NCBI GenBank assembly: GCA_045592225.1 | Contig: JAZNUH010000045.1 | Coordinates: 1 to 7,619 of the forward strand | Reading direction: 5' to 3' | DNA from: JAZNUH01 sp045592225 | GTDB lineage: Bacteria; Bacillota; Clostridia; UMGS1883; UMGS1540 | DNA: 7,619 nucleotides | Shown here: piece by piece, positions 6,006 through 7,619 of the stretch | Position numbering within the stretch: position 1 is the stretch's first letter | Layout of the letters: each line of letters opens with the position of its first letter | Program-made: the position numbers and the translations under genes | The notes under the pieces: model-generated | The model's database searches: none | What the model was told of the DNA's origin: nothing | What the model saw: the letters and a program-made list of their open reading frames with translations, nothing else

Positions 6006-6973
6006 CTACAATTATTCAACGTGCAGTTATGCAGGGAACTCCTTTACTTTTTGGTTCAACCGGTGAAATATTAACCGAAAAATCCGGTCACTTAAATCTC
6101 GGTATCCCGGGAATTATGTATGTAGGTGCGATAAGTGGTGTGGCAGGCTCTTTTATATATGAGCAGGGCACAAGCTTTAACCCTGTGCTGGCAGTTCTTA
6201 TTCCTGTTATTTGCTCACTTCTGGGCTCTATGCTTATGGGACTTATTTACTGCTTCCTTACAGTAACACTCCGCGCAAATCAGAATGTTACAGGTCTTGC
6301 ACTTACAACATTCGGTATAGGTGTTGGTAACTTTTTCGGTGGTTCCCTTATAAAACTTGTTGATACGGATGTTCCCTCGATATCCCTTTCGGCTACAAGT
6401 ACTGCCTTTAAAACACAGTTACCCTTTGCGGACAAGCTTGGCTGGTTTGGTGATATATTCCTGTCCTATGGTTTTCTGGTGTATGTTGCAATCATAGTTG
6501 CACTCATAGCATCGCATATACTTAAAAAGACAAGAATGGGTCTGCACCTGAGAGCGGTGGGGGAAAGTCCTGAAACTGCAGATGCGGCAGGTATTAATGT
6601 AACAAAATATAAATACCTTGCAACCTGCATAGGCAGTGCAATTGCTGGTCTTGGCGGTTTGTACTATGTAATGGACTATGCAAACGGTGTATGGTCAAAT
6701 AACGGTTTTGGTGACAGAGGATGGCTGTCTATTGCACTTGTTATATTCTCTGTGTGGAGACCTTCGATAAGTATACTCGGTTCTATACTTTTCGGTTTTC
6801 TGTATGTTATACCGACGTATATACCCGATATTACTGTTAGCACAAAGAAATTATTTGAAATGCTCCCCTATGTTGTAACAATACTTGTTCTTATTATTAC
6901 AAGTATAAGGGATAAAAAGGAAAACCAGCCTCCTGCAGCGCTTGGTCTTCCGTATTTCAGAGAAGAACGATGA
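5999..6973 (+). CDS. Nucleoside ABC transporter permease 2 (NupQ type)
   Basis: A 324-residue second permease subunit of the same BPD_transp_2 family and the likely partner of the preceding gene product. It begins with a segment conserved in NupQ-like proteins: PLLFGSTGEILTEKSGHLNL at 15-34, then GIPGIM (35-40) where many relatives have GLEGMM. The coupling loop AVGESPETADAAGINV is at 186-201. Membrane segments fall near 38-52, 62-90, 97-113, 153-173, 207-226, 242-252, 256-274 and 288-303. The ATG at 5999 sits seven bases after a strong AAGGAGG (5985-5991) and overlaps the previous gene's end, so the two permeases should be made in equal amounts. It is the last gene of the cluster and is followed four bases later by a terminator stem. 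Confidence 0.93.
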   Translation: MLATIIQRAVMQGTPLLFGSTGEILTEKSGHLNLGIPGIMYVGAISGVAGSFIYEQGTSFNPVLAVLIPVICSLLGSMLMGLIYCFLTVTLRANQNVTGLALTTFGIGVGNFFGGSLIKLVDTDVPSISLSATSTAFKTQLPFADKLGWFGDIFLSYGFLVYVAIIVALIASHILKKTRMGLHLRAVGESPETADAAGINVTKYKYLATCIGSAIAGLGGLYYVMDYANGVWSNNGFGDRGWLSIALVIFSVWRPSISILGSILFGFLYVIPTYIPDITVSTKKLFEMLPYVVTILVLIITSIRDKKENQPPAALGLPYFREER

Positions 6974-6976
6974 ATT

Positions 6977-7005
6977 AAACCGCAGTATTCGTACTGCGGT
7001 TTTTT
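6977..7005 (+). terminator. Rho-independent terminator with UUCG loop
   Basis: AAACCGCAGTA (6977-6987) and TACTGCGGTTT (6992-7002) form a perfect 11-bp stem around a TTCG loop, with six T's at 7000-7005. It ends the xpt-transporter transcript. On the - strand the same stem is followed by TTTAATT, a weaker U-tract, so it may also serve the convergent PnuC-family gene, whose stop codon is 15 bases away. Confidence 0.93.
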
Positions 7006-7017
7006 ATGAGATAAAGA

Positions 7018-7619
7018 TTAATTATTTATTTGCCTTTTTCTCATTTTAATCCAGCTTATAAAGCAATATAAATCATTAACAAGAAAAAGCATAAAGCAAA
7101 TTACAACAGATATGTAGGATATGTTGTGTATGCAGGCAAGTATCCATAATGCAATGAGTACCACGTCGTTTGCGGCATAGGCAAGAGCAAAGAAAGGACT
7201 TCTGCGGAAGGTAAGATAAACGGCTATAAAGCTGGTTGTAACCGAAATGGTACTGAGTACAATGTTTGCGGTATCAAAGTAATCGAGGATATAATAAAAT
7301 ATAAACGTAACAACTGCAGATATAATAAACATTACAACAGTTTCGTTGGCGCCTATCATATTAACCTCAACCTCGGCTTTATTGCCTTTGTAAGGGTTTT
7401 TCAGCCATGAAATAAGCGCAAACAAAGCCATTGGACCGGTCATGCAAAGATAGGTTATCATCTCACCGTAATAGCAGAAGGTATAAGATATAATTCCGTA
7501 AAGAATACTGAATATAACCATAAGAAACTGTCCGAAGGGATTGCCCTTGGAATTGAAAATAAGTGATGTTATGCCGATAATAGACGCAGCGAGGTACATA
7601 TAATTTTGACGGTCAAAAA
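7018..7619 (-). CDS. PnuC-family nicotinamide riboside-type transporter (5' partial)
   Basis: A small, very hydrophobic protein of the PnuC family, facilitators that take up nicotinamide riboside for NAD synthesis; relatives carry thiamine or riboflavin. The visible part is about 199 residues. An ATG at 7597-7599 exists, but the frame stays open to the right window edge, giving FDRQNY before it, and no ribosome binding site precedes that ATG. The true start is therefore probably outside the window, with some 20-30 residues missing. Counting from that Met, the segments include NSKGNPFGQ at 16-24, YYGEMITYLCMTGP at 43-56, and the charged cytoplasmic segment KNPYKGNKAEVEVN at 67-80. These are followed by paired membrane helices and RRSPFFALAYAANDVVL at 132-148, in the region of the ligand site in PnuC proteins. 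It is convergent with the purine cluster and so not part of it. Substrate specificity within the family is not certain, and any upstream riboswitch lies outside the window. Confidence 0.85.
   Translation of the reverse strand, partial: FDRQNYMYLAASIIGITSLIFNSKGNPFGQFLMVIFSILYGIISYTFCYYGEMITYLCMTGPMALFALISWLKNPYKGNKAEVEVNMIGANETVVMFIISAVVTFIFYYILDYFDTANIVLSTISVTTSFIAVYLTFRRSPFFALAYAANDVVLIALWILACIHNISYISVVICFMLFLVNDLYCFISWIKMRKRQINN

Noticed and set aside
7604..7618. Palindrome TTTTGAC-G-GTCAAAA at the right edge
   Set aside because: It lies in the open reading frame of the PnuC-family gene (encoding FDRQN) and not in a promoter. Its likeness to the TTGAC/GTCAA repeat at the xpt promoter is short enough to be chance.

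Overview
The window reads as a stretch of chromosome from a low-GC Gram-positive anaerobe, most likely a member of the Clostridia. The basis is AT-rich intergenic DNA, strong AGGAGG-type ribosome binding sites, a lipoprotein signal peptide, TGA used as a stop, and gene types and order typical of Firmicutes purine salvage. The genus cannot be told from sequence alone.

Layout, left to right. (1) Positions 2-1206 hold the end of a gene pair on the + strand: an inositol-monophosphatase-family phosphatase cut by the left window edge, then a small SGNH/GDSL hydrolase two bases after it. (2) Positions 1207-1380 are a short non-coding stretch with a textbook sigma-A promoter (TTGACT, 17 bp, extended TGC-TATAAT). 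(3) Positions 1381-6973 are a five-gene + strand cluster: xanthine phosphoribosyltransferase (xpt), a BMP/PnrA-type substrate-binding lipoprotein, a double-domain ABC ATPase (NupO type) and two membrane permeases (NupP and NupQ types). The last three genes overlap at their ends. The run closes with a strong UUCG-loop terminator. (4) Positions 7018-7619 hold a convergent PnuC-family transporter on the - strand, whose beginning lies beyond the right edge.

The central cluster makes sense as uptake plus salvage. The lipoprotein captures a purine nucleoside or base outside the cell, NupP/NupQ pass it through the membrane with ATP hydrolysis by NupO, and Xpt converts xanthine (and, less well, guanine) to the nucleotide using PRPP. 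The pathway is inferred from gene families and neighbourhood; the actual ligand cannot be read from the sequence.

No wholly new system was found. The points most worth a second look are these: xpt seems to have no standard start codon, its conserved N-terminus beginning at an ATA well placed behind AGGAG; xpt lacks the usual purine riboswitch and instead has an inverted repeat over its -35 box; a 13-bp hairpin and a sharp change in codon use separate the binding-protein gene from the rest of the transporter; and the ATPase has one canonical and one degenerate ATP site.
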